Source of the DNA: Reclinomonas americana ATCC 50394
Taxonomy: Eukaryota; Jakobida; Jakobea; Jakobida
NCBI GenBank assembly: GCA_048213135.1
Contig: PS015606.1
Location: 2,307 to 37,382 of the forward strand
Length of the DNA: 35,076 bases
Direction: 5' to 3'
Shown: positions 1-11,711 of the stretch, piece after piece
Layout: each line of letters starts with the position of its first letter
Numbering within the stretch: the stretch's first letter is position 1
Notes under the pieces: generated by a model
Seen by the model: the letters and a program-made list of their open reading frames with translations, nothing else
The model's database searches: none
What the model was told of the DNA's origin: nothing
Made by a program: the position numbers and the translations under genes

Positions 1-1
1 C

Positions 2-54
2 GCGTCCGGATCCGTGAAGCAGGCAAAGCAAAAGAAGCAAACAGTGGTGGTGTG
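2..54 (+). CDS. Possible 3' end of an upstream gene (partial)
   Basis: One frame is open from the window edge to a TGA at 52-54 and reads as a short Lys/Gln-rich tail ending in three valines. A basic C-terminus like this is plausible for a real protein end, but 17 codons are too few to identify a family, and another frame is also open across the edge. No splice acceptor is visible inside the window that would decide between them. It is listed only because the next gene does not start until 800. Confidence 0.2.
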
Positions 55-131
55 ACGTGGTTGAAACACACAAGAGAGCTTGTCATGTTGTTAGTGAGGC
101 TCATATCGGTGGTGGCTGGCGGTGGGCGCAG

Positions 132-165
<34 letters not shown>

Positions 166-799
166 CATTGTTGTCGCATCAGTGATTTCAAACACTGTGA
201 CAGCCACTGACCGGTGGCCGCACAGTGAGAAAACCAGAGGACTCAGGGTTGAAGACGACGTTGACCACAGACACAATGTTGTTGTTGTCGTCGTCATTAC
301 GAAGCGTTTTGTTGCGTTGTGAAGTTGTTGCTGGCCGCTGCGTTCCAATGCACCTCTCTGCGGTACTCGAAACTTGCTGTTACTCATTAGCAAAGCTACC
401 GCAGTGTGCACGTGTCGGCTTTGTCAAACCCTGTAATCTAGTGTCCGCTTTCAATGCATTGGACCCATTTCCGACAACAGGGTCGCCAACTTAACATCGG
501 CAACGTATCTGCTCACCGCCACAATTCCTCCACTGTGTACCGCACAAAATACGTTTGCTATTGTACGGTGAAGAGCACGACCACCGCGTATACAGTGGGT
601 TTATTGCTCGCGCGCGCGCAAACGACGGCGCACTGGAGCGCACCACCGACCGTTCACTCACGTGCGAGAGAGCACGCACCATCCCACTCGCCAGGTGAGA
701 TGCGTTGTAATCTTTTCGCACTGCCCTGCTGTGTTCACCAACTCATCATGCGTCCGCATGTGGCTTGCACAGACACACATTGGAGTCGAACACGACAGC
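55..799. other. Intergenic region / 5' flank of the ATPase gene
   Basis: No coding segment is convincing here. The stretch contains a GTT trinucleotide array near 131-165, GTT/GTC-rich sequence to about 320, and an alternating GC run near 609-618. The open frames it produces are mono-residue runs (Val, Cys/Leu or Thr) created by the repeats. It probably holds the promoter and 5' UTR of the ATPase, but no TATA box or initiator stands out. Confidence 0.5.
131..165. repeat. (GTT)n microsatellite
   Basis: About eleven uninterrupted GTT units followed by degenerate GTT/GTC units. It explains the poly-Val and poly-Thr frames on the two strands. Confidence 0.9.
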
Positions 800-3700
800 A
801 TGAGTGGTGCCGCGGCGCATGAGAACAGCGATGACAGCAGCGACGGTGGTGGAGGAGACTCTTCGGGCGCGCCTCCTTCATTCGCCACTGCGGCAGCGTC
901 TGCCCGTGGAGGCCAAGGTGCGTTCATTTTCTCTTTGCAGTTCATTCTTCTCACTTACTGTACTTGTCTGCGCGATCGTGCAGCAGGCTCCACTCTTCTT
1001 GCCCCCAGCACTCCACTGTCGCACTCTGCCGTGATGCCCGAGTTCACCAGTGTGGTGAGTGGTGACTGCTGCACTGGGTGTCTCTGTGTGTCGTGGCGCC
1101 CGCCTTTTCGCGCCACCAGTGCGCAAAAGTTGTCGGTTGAGAAACTTATTTTTGGGCTGCGACTGCTGCACCTCTCCTCTCCGCCCATGTTGCTGCATAG
1201 GAGGTGGAATACATCGAACCCCGTTCACCTGCCGACATCAAGGCTGCCAGCGGTGGTGCCTCCACCGTGCATCGCACCGCTGTGCCAATTGATGAGCTCG
1301 GTCGTGGAGCCGGTCCGCTTCGCTCTCGCTCCCGCAGCGGCAGTCTGAGTTCGGGCACCTCGACCGGCAACAGCTCGCCGCTGCTGCAGGCTCTCAACCC
1401 GTTTGGAGCCGGCTACGCCACGGCGTCTGCGCCCAACGTATTCGCCGAGCTGCGGCAGGCGATTTCACTGGAACTGCGAGAGTACGACCCCGGTGTCGTG
1501 GCTCGGCAGACCTCAGTGCGCTTGACACCGGAGGAGCGCCTCAGTGTGGCTCGCTGCGCTGGCATTGTTGCGTTGTGTGTCTGCTTGTAACCACAGAGCA
1601 GTGTACTGATACTGCTGCTGCATGCTGCAGCAAGAGCACCTGCTGTCGGTGTTGGCCGTGGCCGAGAAATACGGCACGCGCATTTCTCGTGATCGGGCTG
1701 ACATTCAGGTGCGCAGCGTTCGCGCTTCTTCTTCTCCTTCGCAATACTCGTAGTATTCTGATGGCGCATGCAGGGCTTGACGTCGGCTGAGGCCGCCAAT
1801 CGCCTCGCCGCCAACGGTCCGAATCTGCTTACACCGCCCAAGCGAATCCACCCACTGTTGCGCCTTCTCCGCCGCGCTGTGCTTACATGACAATAATAGC
1901 AAGAATCCTTCTTCACTATCTGCTGCGCACGCAGGGTGTCGTTCCTCAAGTGCTGCACCGATTTGTTCAACCTGCTGCTGCTCGGTGCCGCCGTCATCAG
2001 CTTCCTGTTGATCATCACAGATCCAGGCCTGTCGGACAACGTTTCGCCTCTCACCTGTGATCTGCAAGTTCTCGTTGCACTGAACTTGCGAATTATTACT
2101 GCTGCAGTACATTCTCGGTGGCCTGCTGGTGTTTGTGGTGCTCTTCAATGCCACCATCGACTTTGTGCAACGCCGCAAATCGGAGCGCATCCTCGCTGGC
2201 TTTGCCAACATGCTACCGCCCGAGGCGACCGTAGTTCGCAACGGCGAACAGCAGCGTGTGCCTGCGGCGGGACTCGTCACTGGTGATGTGGTCATGGTGC
2301 GCCCGGGCGACAAGGTTCCGGCGGACATGCGCGTGATTGCCACTCGCGGTCTGAAAGTTCGCCGTCTGTCTTCCTCTTCTTTTTCCGTAGGACTTCGTTG
2401 TTGCGCTAACCCACACGGTGCGTGGAACAGGTAGATCACTCGTCGCTCACGGGTGAAGCTGAGCTGCAGACCCGCACGATTGTGACCATGACCGAGGTCA
2501 ATCCACTGGAGGCGAAGAACATTCTGTTCTACGGCACCAATGTGGTGATGGGAGAGGGTGAAGGTGAGAGTCATCGTCCATCGTGTACATGCTCTCCTTC
2601 ACTGTTGTAGACTGATCACTTGCTGCGCAGGCATCGTGATTCGCACTGGTGACAATACCGTACTCGGCAACATCAACAAGACAGTGTCGTCGGAGAAAGT
2701 GCGCTCGTCGCCAATGACTAGGGTACGCAGCGCAGCAGAGTACATGCACATCTCATACATCATCGTAACATGTATCTGTACCGGTGCAGGAAATCCACTC
2801 CCTGGTAATCAAGATCGGCATCATTGCTGGCATTGTCGCTGTTGTCTTTTTCATCATCGGCATCTTGCTCAGTGAGTAGTGCTTTGAATCCAACAGTTGT
2901 TGCACTGCACTGATTCAGCTGCATTGCAGAGTATTCGATTTCGGTGAACTTCCTCTTCTGTGTCGGCATCATTGTGGCATTGTTGCGTCGAGTCTCTATT
3001 CTGCAGCAGTGTGTGGCCATCCTTCTTCTTCATGGCTTATTGTTGTGCTTTCATGCAGCCTGCCGCAGGGACTGCCCTCCACTGTAATCGTTCAGTCTTT
3101 GTGTGCCACATGTCCCTTCACCACTGCCACCACCACTGTCACCACTGATTACCGCCATCGCAGATGTTGCTGACCATTGCCGCCGCCAACATGGCCAAGA
3201 AGAATGTGTTGGTGAAGAGCCTGCATGCTGTCGACACCCTCGGTGAGATCAATCAGTAGAGTGTTGCAGACTAATCACTGCTGATATGTGTGCATCCTCT
3301 CCACCACACAGGTGCCGTGACACTGCTGGCCTCCGACAAGACAGGTAAATGCGTGTGAAGAGTGGTAATGCGTCTCAGCGGCATGCTCATCCACTGCTGG
3401 CAGGCACACTGACGCAGAATCGCATGACTGTTGTCAATGCGTGGATCGACAACACAATGTACCGCGTTGTCCCTCCTGGACTGGAGGCGCCGCCTGGCGC
3501 AGTCCACATCTTCAGTCGCGAGTCGCCGAGCTCCGTGACGTTGGTGGAGGCCGCTCTGCTTTGCAATCGGTGAGTGCCGACGACCATCGATGGCGTGTCA
3601 GAAAAATGCTGACTGTTGTTGTAATTTCATGGCGGCAGTGCTCGTTGGGCACCAGTGGCGGACAGTGACGTGTCTGCTGTGGGTGGTATTCGCGAGCGTG

Positions 3701-6435
3701 CCATCCTCGGTGATGCAACAGACACGGGTCTCTTCCGCTTTGCCATCAACAACATGGAGTCGGAGGCCGAGGAACTGGAGGTGCTGCTCTGCATTCAGTG
3801 ATCGCATTGGTGACACAGTCGGTTTCATCGCTGACTCTCTGTTGTGCAGATACAACGTCGGTGCAAGCGTATCTTCGAGGTGCCATTCAGCTCGGAGACT
3901 AAGACGCACCTCATCATTGTGGATCGCGTTGACGACGGACGCCTGTTGATTATCAAGGTCGGTGCTCATTAGCAGTCCAGCAGCAATCAGTGCTGCCGCT
4001 ATCCTAACACTCATGTACGCATGCATGCAGGGAGCTCCCGAGCGTGTTCTTCGACGCTGCTCTCGCGCTCGTTTCAACGGTGGAGCAGAAGTTGACTTGG
4101 ACGATGCAGTGGCGGAGAATTTTGATCGTGCCTATCGCAACATGGCGAACCAGGGCCAGCGTGTTCTGGCGTTTGCCATGTTGCAGCTGTCGGGCGAGAT
4201 GGCGTCGGCAGACTGTCAGTTCACTCTTGACCCGCCGAACTACCCCGAGGTGAGTGGTCACTGCTATTCCATCAGAGGAGACTTGAGAATGATGAGTCTG
4301 ACTGAAAACATTGGTGTGTTCCACAGGATTCCTACGTGTTCCTTGGCCTTATCGGACTGGAAGTGAGTTACCTGGTTATCAAGGCACTTGCGCACTCGAT
4401 CTCTCACACGACTGCACAGGATCCACCCAAGCCAGGCGTTGCGGCCGCAGTGGAGACTGTTGCGTTGTCAAACAAACACAATGCATCAGTCATCGTCCAA
4501 CCTCAGCGCTCATTTAGTTTCCCACGCGTAGTGCCGTCGTGCCGGCATCCGCGTCATGATGGTGACTGGTGACCATCCGCTCACGGCGGAGGCCATTGGT
4601 CGCCAGGTCGGCATCATTCGCGGTTTGAAGCGAGAGGATGTGGCACGCACCCGCAACGTACCGGAGGAAGAAGTCCCCGAAGATGGCTACGACGCCGTGG
4701 TCATTCACGGCGACAAGATCGACACGCTCACCGACCACACCTGGCACAGTATCCTCAGCAAGTCGGAGGTCATCTTTGCCCGGTAAGTGTGAACAAACAC
4801 GAACATAATTGTTTCCAGTTTTTTCTCACACCTCCTTGTGTGCAGAACGTCGCCGGCGCACAAGCTGGAGATTGTCAAGCGTGCGCAGGAGTGGGGCCAT
4901 GTGGTTGGCGTCACTGGCGATGGTGTGAACGACTCACCAGCACTGAAAAAGGCCGACCTCGGCATCTCCATGGGCATCTCCGGCAGCGACGTGTCGAAGG
5001 AGGCCGCCTCCATGATCCTCATGGACGATAACTTTGCCACGGTGACCTTTGGCATTGCGGAAGGTAACGGAGCTGCAGATCGCGTACACATACATGTTTG
5101 CATGCATGCACCGGTACCGACACAAGCGTACACACGCAGGTCGCCTCATTTTCGAGAACCTGAAAAAGTCGATCAACTACACGCTGACCCACATCATCCC
5201 CGAGCTCATCGCCTTCCTCCTCTTCATCGCGTTTGCTCTTCCGCTTCCACTGTCGTCCTTGCTGGTGCTGTTCATCGATCTCGGCTCCGAATTGTGCCCA
5301 GGTCTGATCGTGAAGCATGCATCATGTTTGCAGTCAATTGTCATGTGTTCGCTTACCGTTGACACTCGCGTGTGCAGCTCTGTCGTTTGCGTTTGAGCCG
5401 CCGGAGGGCGAGCTGATGATCAAGTGCGTGGTGCTTGGATATTACTGTCTGTGTGGCTGATGTCTTGTATCATTCCTCATTCAAATACACCACCACCAGG
5501 CTGCCCCGCCGTCGAGTGGTTCCGCCGCCGGCGCCAGCGAGAGTGATCGAGCCTGGACGCTCGTTTGACGTCGAAGGTGGCCATCCCTCGGGAGGCTCTC
5601 CTGCCCTGCGTGCTGCAGGTGGTGGCGTGCAGCCGGCGCCCCCACCGCTCGTGGTGTTGTCGCGCATGGCCAGCTATCAGGCGCCACCCACGTTGCCAAA
5701 AATCGATCCGGTCGACATGCGATCCAGCGACGAGCGGCTGGTGGACACCAAGCTGCTGATCAACGCGTACTTGCAGATGGGCTTGTTTGAGACGCTCGGT
5801 TGTCTGGTGGTGTACTTTGTCGTGTTCTGGATTCACGGCATCAAGTCGGTCAAGGCGCTGTTCTTCACCGCCCAAGACTACTTTGCGTCCACCACGACAC
5901 TTGACTTTGTGTTTGAGGATCGCTCTTACGTTGCGCCGCCTTGCTGTTGCTTATCATGCGAACTGTATCATGCATGATCAGTCTCGATTCCACTCACCGC
6001 CAGTGATGTTAACAGTCTCCCGACGAGCAGCGCTGGATTCTGGCCTCGGCACAGTCGGCATACTACTTGACCCTCATCATGATGCAGTGGGCCAACATGT
6101 TTCTCTGCAAGGCGCGCTACGGCACCATCTCGCGTTCGGCATTCAAGTGAGCACACTTCCCACAAGACTGTTAACAAGCGCGTTTCCTCATTTCCCTTCA
6201 CTCGCACAGGAACCGCATGACGTACATCGGCATTGTCGTGTCCATTATTGTGGGCGTTATCATCGTGTACATGCCAGGCATCCAGCTGGTGGTCAAGTCG
6301 CAAATCGTATTCCCGCCGGTGCTCATCGGCTGCCTTCCGGTCATGGCAGTCATGATTCTGTACGATCAAGTCCGCAAGTGGGTCGTCGTTCGCACGGGCA
6401 TTCGCGGGTGTGCTGCCGAGTACTGGAGCTGGTGA
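800..6435 (+). CDS. P-type IIC cation ATPase (Na,K/H,K-ATPase alpha-like), about 27 exons
   Basis: Predicted ion-pumping ATPase of the plasma or an internal membrane, roughly 1,250 residues. After a Ser/Gly-rich N-terminus comes the family opening (LTPPK near 1830-1845), TM1-TM2, the actuator SLTGEAE (2440-2463), TM4 LPQGLP, the phosphorylation motif [14 protein letters not shown] with its Asp codon at 3335-3337 and an intron inside the motif, [20 protein letters not shown] (from 4558), [15 protein letters not shown] and TM5-TM10. The pattern is that of Na,K- and H,K-ATPase alpha subunits. ATG 800 is chosen because the acidic N-terminus then splices in frame through about 26 introns. Five of these begin GTTGCG (1567, 1857, 2982, 4459, 5930). 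Several ion-site residues differ from Na,K-ATPase, and a Pro/Ala/Gly-rich insert follows TM6 (about 5502-5720). The transported ion is not known. The stop lies 7 nt from the stop of the convergent WD40 gene. Confidence 0.93.
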
Positions 6436-6442
6436 CCTGCTG

Positions 6443-8146
6443 TCAAGCATGCTCTCTTGTGCTCCACTCGAGAGTCTTCTTCTGTTTTCTGTATCCATGT
6501 TCTTCACCTCCCCTACGTACGCGCTCGATCTGCTCGATCAACGCCATTGAAGTGCGAAGCGCCTTGCTGATACTACACACATCACCTGGCTTCACGTTAA
6601 CAATGTGTTGTGGCTCTAAATTGCCCATGCAGTCGCGTTTGCGCCTGCTTGCGTCACCCGAATCCGCAGAGGCGAAAAAACAGCAGCATTCGAGCGTGCT
6701 CCTCCAGAAAGCACCGCAGCACCAGCAGTGGAAGTGGCTCCCACTCACTCTCCTCATCGTCAATCTCTCGCAGCGCCAGTTGTGCATTGCACACATCATC
6801 CACTTCGCGTTGCGCGTCTCTCGTCATGCTCCAATAGTCAGCTGCGCACGCGCCAAGCAAGTTCGTGAGAAGGTCACGTGTGCCACCATCCGTTTTGCCC
6901 CCCAACCCACTTGCCTGCGTTCCACACACGAATGCTGCCGTCCTCTGCACAGCTCACGACGCGACCGTCGTGGAGAAAACGGGCGCCGCTTACCGGCATT
7001 TTGTGACCGACGAGTACCGCCACGCATTTCCGAGAGCGGATTCGTGTCACTCGCACTGTATTGTCTTTGCATACACCACTGTCAGCCACGTGCACTTTGT
7101 GGGTCGGACATCGTGTGTCACTCACCGGCACCTCCACTGAGCAAGAACTCGCCGTCGGCGCTGAAGCACAGACTGCGGATGGTACGTGAGTGGATGGTGA
7201 ACTGTCGCAGTTGGTGACGACCATCGGGGCTCCACACACTGATGCGACCATTGCCATACGACACGGCCAGTGCGGTACCATCGAGTGACGATGCCAGCGA
7301 ACACACTGGCAGACCGAGCTCGATTTCATGTTCGCACTCTCCCGTGTCGATGCGCCACCATCGCAGCATGTGATCTTCCGATCCGCTCACAACCCACTCG
7401 CCGCCACCACCACCGCCACCGCCGCCGTGCTTCTGGTGGGCCACCACCATTGCCAGCGACGTGACAGGCCCGGCGCTACTGAGGCGCAGCAGACACTGCC
7501 CTGTGGCCACATCCCAGACACGGAGCGAGCTTACACAACCACCGCTCACCAGCAGCGCACTCGTAGACACAAAGAGCAGGGAGTTCACCGCTCGCTCCTG
7601 TTGCAGTTCACCAGATTTCCACTGCAGGAAAGCCTTTCCCCACTCTGCATCCGCTGTTGATCTTCTCCACAGCTGCACGGTGGACGAGTCGCGAGTGTCG
7701 CGAGCCGCCACTGCCAACAGAGTCGGGTCGACTGCCGATAGGGCGACTGCGTTGACTGGCCACGACCAGTGCCGGAGTGTCGTCAGCAGCGACATGGTGT
7801 TGGCGTCGAGCACACAAACGCAGCCTTCGTGTGACGCCGTCACAATCACCTGCGCGCAGAGATGATCAAGGAAGAGCACGCAGCAAGTGATGCCCATCTT
7901 TCTTGTTACCTGCGACAAAGTGTCTGGCCAGGTCGACAGGGCGAGGCACTGTAGATTGCCGGCACTGTCGGTGATCACCGTGTGATCCTCACTCATGGCG
8001 GCGTCTGGCGAGTGTGACAGCAGCTCCGCTGGCGGCCATGGTGGTGGTTTTGGCGGCGGAGGCGCCGTTATCAACACAGGCTGCTGTTGCTGCTGCTGCG
8101 GTTGCAGAGGTGGCGGAGGTGGATGTCGAGAGGGCTTGTTCCCCAT
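6443..8146 (-). CDS. WD40 beta-propeller protein with predicted N-myristoylation signal
   Basis: Five exons (8146-7910, 7849-7126, 7064-6915, 6841-6715, 6644-6443) sum to exactly 1,440 nt, giving 479 residues. The ATG at 8146 is chosen because it yields MGNKPS, a good N-myristoylation consensus, followed by a Pro/Gln-rich linker with a short poly-Gln run. About seven WD blades follow, with recognisable ends such as SLRVWDVATG, GRISVWSPDG, SGGADNTVRV and GSIRVWNA, and a Gly run between blades. The last about 105 residues are charged, helical-looking and of no family I recognise. The intron at 6842-6914 uses a GC donor (AG/GCAAGT) and is needed to keep the frame. The 60-nt intron at 7850-7909 is a multiple of three without stops, so its retention would also be in frame. 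Function beyond a scaffold role is unknown. It is head to head with PARG. Confidence 0.85.
6842..6914 (-). other. GC-AG intron in the WD40 gene
   Basis: The donor reads AG/GCAAGT, the usual form of GC donors, and the acceptor is GCGCAG. Using it joins GSIRVWNA to ADYWSMTRD in frame. The available GT sites in the same place give a stop within a few codons. Confidence 0.75.
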
Positions 8147-8511
8147 CCACGCCCGCGGGCCTGGCCACGCGCAAAAGCTGCTTGCTGCGTTCTTGTCCCA
8201 CAGAAATGCAAAGGCATCGTCGGCGTACACACGAGTACACGACAGGAGACTCACTGCACAGATGTCTCCTGGTCGGCTTGGGTGACGACAGCGTCGTGCA
8301 CGGGAATGCGAGACAGGCGACGTCGACACCTTCGCGATGGATATCAGACTGAATTGACGCACCACTCGCACCCACTTGCACCAACTGCCTTTTGCCTGAT
8401 TACACAGTACCCAACACTGTTGCGTGGCAGCTGCCAAAACATCGACAGACGGCTGTCAAAACACGACATGACGCAGCGACCGGACGAACACACACACCTT
8501 TACACTCCTCC
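8147..8511. promoter_or_regulatory. Divergent intergenic region (WD40 gene / PARG)
   Basis: The 365 bases between the two start codons read open in places but show no conserved protein. This is probably a shared bidirectional promoter plus both 5' UTRs. No specific element can be named. Confidence 0.4.
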
Positions 8512-11229
8512 ATGGAGCCACGGCGACGACCATTGGACACCGCGCCCGATCCTGATGTGGACGACGATGCCACCGCAGAGGAAGCCGCGTGCATGCGAGT
8601 GCCTAGCGTTCGCGGCTCGTGGGACTTGATTGGCGGAACTCCCCATCCGACGCCCACCGAGGAGGAGGATGCGGATTCAGAAGACGACGAGGCGCATGGG
8701 AGCTCCTCTCTGCGCGCTTCTCTCTCCGCCCCCGTGTACCGCTCCTCCCCTCCTGCGTGGTCGCCGTCCGCCTCCACCGCCACCGCAGTGGCGGCCGCCT
8801 CAGAGGCCGGCTTGGAGCTGCTGCCACCGCCACAAGTGCCCGGTGTGGTGCTGGAGGCGTACCAGGAGCAGAAGGGCCCGACGCACTACAACATGGCGAC
8901 GTCGAGTCGCGAGCGCGCAGCGGCGCAGATCAATGGCGTGCAGGAGTATGTTGTGTTGCCGCACCACACGCCAGGTGAGTGTGTGCGTGTGTGTGAGATT
9001 GTTCGGGCACTTTTTTTCTGGCAGCGACTTGCATTAACGAGTGCGCGTGCTTGTGTAGCGTGGCCGCGCATCGACGAGTTGCTAAGCAGAACCATCACGG
9101 ATGAGGCTGGCCTGCGTGTGCGTGCTGTGTGCTGCGTGTTTCTTGTCCGCCGGGTTCCATTGGTCAATATCTCTCTGTGTGTGTTGTGGCAGGCGTTTTA
9201 CCGTGAGCTGGATCCATCGTTGGCCTATGTGGGCGAGACGCTTGCCGAGTTTGTGAGCACGCAGATGACGGAGGAGGTTAGTGGCGTGTGTGTGCGTGTG
9301 TGTGTGTGTTCGGTGTCGTGTGTGAGCGACTGTGCATGACCACTCTTCCTGTCGTCGGCTTCTGCCAGGAACGTGAAACCTTCTATCATGGTACACTGAA
9401 GAGCATGATGGATTACGCGCGAGGCGGTCCGCTTCTCCTCCCGGCACACTTGCCGGTGCTGAGCATTGGGCGTGGTGCGATTGGCTGTTCCGTTGCAATG
9501 CTTCTTCCGCCCCCTCGCTCACTCGATGTGCCTGGGCGACGCAGATGTGGCCGTGACCATCTCGCAGCATCAGGCCGCCTGTCTGGTGGCGCAAATGGTG
9601 TTGTGTATCGCCAAGTTCGGGGACGTGCATCTGACAACATCGACTCGATATCCGAATTCTGGCATGCCAAGCCGCACGTTTGAGCGTCTCTTTGGTGGTG
9701 CGTGGTGCATGTGACACTCCGATCGGGAGCAAGAGAAAGAGACCGCGAGTTTAGTTCGCTCACCGTGCTTTGTGTACATGTGTGGCAGACGAGCTTCGAG
9801 GGTCGCGCGCCGGAAAGCTGCGTTGCCTGTTCAACTACTTTCTCCGCATCGTGGATCACGGTTGCGTTTGTTTGTTCTCTCTCTCTCTCTCTCACATACG
9901 CCGACAATGCCCACTAAGAACTCGCCCTGTTGTCCGCCACTTCTCAGTGTCCACTGGCAATCTCACATTCCACCGTCACGTGCTGCGTCCGGACGACGTT
10001 GTTGACTGGACTGCGTGTGAGACGCCAATGTTGCCAATGTGTGCCGTTTCTGATAGTATCGCGATCGAGGACTGCGAGCCTCCATGTCTGATGTGCGACT
10101 TTGCGAACCGCTACATTGGCGGTGGCGTGACTGGCGGGGTGCGTAAGAATGAGTGCTCTCACCCCACTTTTTGCGTTAAAGTAACTGTGGCGATTGCAGG
10201 GTTCCGTACAAGAGGAGATCACGTTTGTCATCAAGCCGGAGCTGCTTGTCGCGCTGTTGCTTGCGCCCACAATGCAGGAGAACGAGACGATCACAATGGT
10301 GTGCTTATCATGATTGTCTCAGCACGCGTGCGCATGTCTGAGAGAGTGCTGCTCACTCGCGCATATGACAGTACGGCGCCGAGCGCTACTCAAAATACCG
10401 CGGCTACGCGGCATCGTTTGAGTTTGCCGGCGATTTTGTGGACCCGGATGTGGGGACGTGAGTTATTCTTTCCGAAAAATGCATCATGTCTTCTTGTGTA
10501 TTTGCGGGTTCTGAGCGATCGATACGCACAGCGATACGTGCGGTCGTCGTCGCAGCTGGGTGGTGGCCATGGACGCATCGATGAATGCCCGAGGCAGTAC
10601 GGCACAGTTCCGCTACAAGAACATTCTTCGCGATCTCAACAAGGCCTACTGTGCCTTCCGTGTCGACCGATTGTTGGACACTGACGATCGGTTGACAGCC
10701 ATTGCCACTGGCAACTGGGGTACAGGCGTGTTTGGTGGCGACAAGGATCTCCGTTGTTTGCAGCAGTGGATGGCGGCGTCTCTCGCAGCTCGTCACGTTG
10801 CGTGCTTGTGTGTGAGGTTCATGTTTCGGTCGATTGGCAAGCAACTGATGTGCATGTGTGCAGTTGCGGTTCTGCACGTTTGGTGATCGCAACCTGGCAC
10901 TGCGTGTCGCCGAACTCGACCACGTGCTGCGCACCACCGAGGTGCACGTCAGCGTCAGTTGCGTGGCCATCTTGCTCTCTCTCGGTGCTTCGAATCTTCT
11001 CTCTCTCTCACACACACGCGCAGTGGAGGTTATCCGGTATCTGCACGACTACAAGGACTACCTCAAGCACTTCACCAAGGAGGCGGACAGACGGTCTGTG
11101 AAGCTGACCGAGGAGATGATGGAGGAGCACTACGGGAAGCACTTTTGCCCGGCAGTCGAGTACGTACGTCGGCGCATTACTGGACAGGCACTGTACACTG
11201 GCAACCCCAGTCGCTGCAGCACCATGTGA
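8512..11229 (+). CDS. PARG: Poly(ADP-ribose) glycohydrolase
   Basis: Hydrolyses the ribose-ribose bonds of poly(ADP-ribose), reversing PARP signalling in nucleus and cytoplasm. About 12 exons encode roughly 630 residues. An acidic, Ser/Pro-rich N-terminus (from ATG 8512) is followed by the helical PARG domain (KLRCLFNYFLRIV near 9810-9855). The catalytic signature GGGVTGGGSVQEE is spliced across 10139-10200 and contains the Glu-Glu pair. Then come ERYSKYRGYAASFEF, CGRRRSWVVAMDAS, LNKAYCAF, ATGNWGTGVFGGD and RFCTFGD, in the family order. The accessory and catalytic macrodomain regions therefore both appear complete. Three introns start GTTGCG (9861, 10797, 10958) and are needed to keep these motifs in frame. 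The join around 9470-9550 is the least certain. The C-terminus is short and basic. Confidence 0.95.
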
Positions 11230-11711
11230 CGCCGTCGAAGCAGCAAACAGCAGCACAGCTGCACGAACCCACGACAACACCAGACGGCGTTGGCTGGAGT
11301 TGCTGAAGTCTTGTGGGGCCCATGCTGCTGCTGCTGGTTGTGGGCGGTCGCCTCGGTCAGTGCGACGCGCATGGCGCTGCTGCTTCATTTCATGTGTGTG
11401 TGCGTGTGTATACGTGTTTGTGCTGGTAAACTTGGTGTGTATCAAACCGCATTCGATATTGTTTGGCAATGTCGTGCGCCGAAGATGGAAACCTCTCATT
11501 CGATCATCACACTTTATTCCTTTCTTCCTGACTCACTTACTCACTCCCCTCTCTCCCTCTCGACTTCCCATCCTCTTGCCTCTTCTTTGTCTCCGATCCC
11601 AAGAATGGGGGAAAACAATTTTGGGCCCGGTTGACCGTTGAAGCGGACGGACGAAAAGGAAAAATTGGCACTTTTCGGGAGAGAGAGAGAGGAAGAACGA
11701 CCACACACACC
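11230..11711. other. Intergenic region between PARG and the RVxF protein gene
   Basis: No coding exon is supported. The stretch contains a TG-rich run near 11395-11425 and a long pyrimidine tract at about 11515-11600. It probably holds the PARG 3' UTR and the promoter/5' UTR of the next gene. Confidence 0.5.

Noticed and set aside
91-411. Open frames with poly-Thr (minus) and poly-Val (plus)
   Set aside because: They are created by the GTT repeat; no start context, splice chain or ordered sequence around them.
1705-2574. Minus-strand frame of 289 codons
   Set aside because: Antisense shadow of ATPase exons, including the actuator domain.
5787-7217. Long plus-strand frame of 476 codons
   Set aside because: It overlaps the true ATPase exons in another frame and then runs antisense to the WD40 gene; composition is Arg/His/Ser-rich shadow.
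8147-8437. N-terminal extension of the WD40 protein to ATG 8437
   Set aside because: The added 97 residues have no recognisable structure, and the downstream ATG gives a clear myristoylation consensus.
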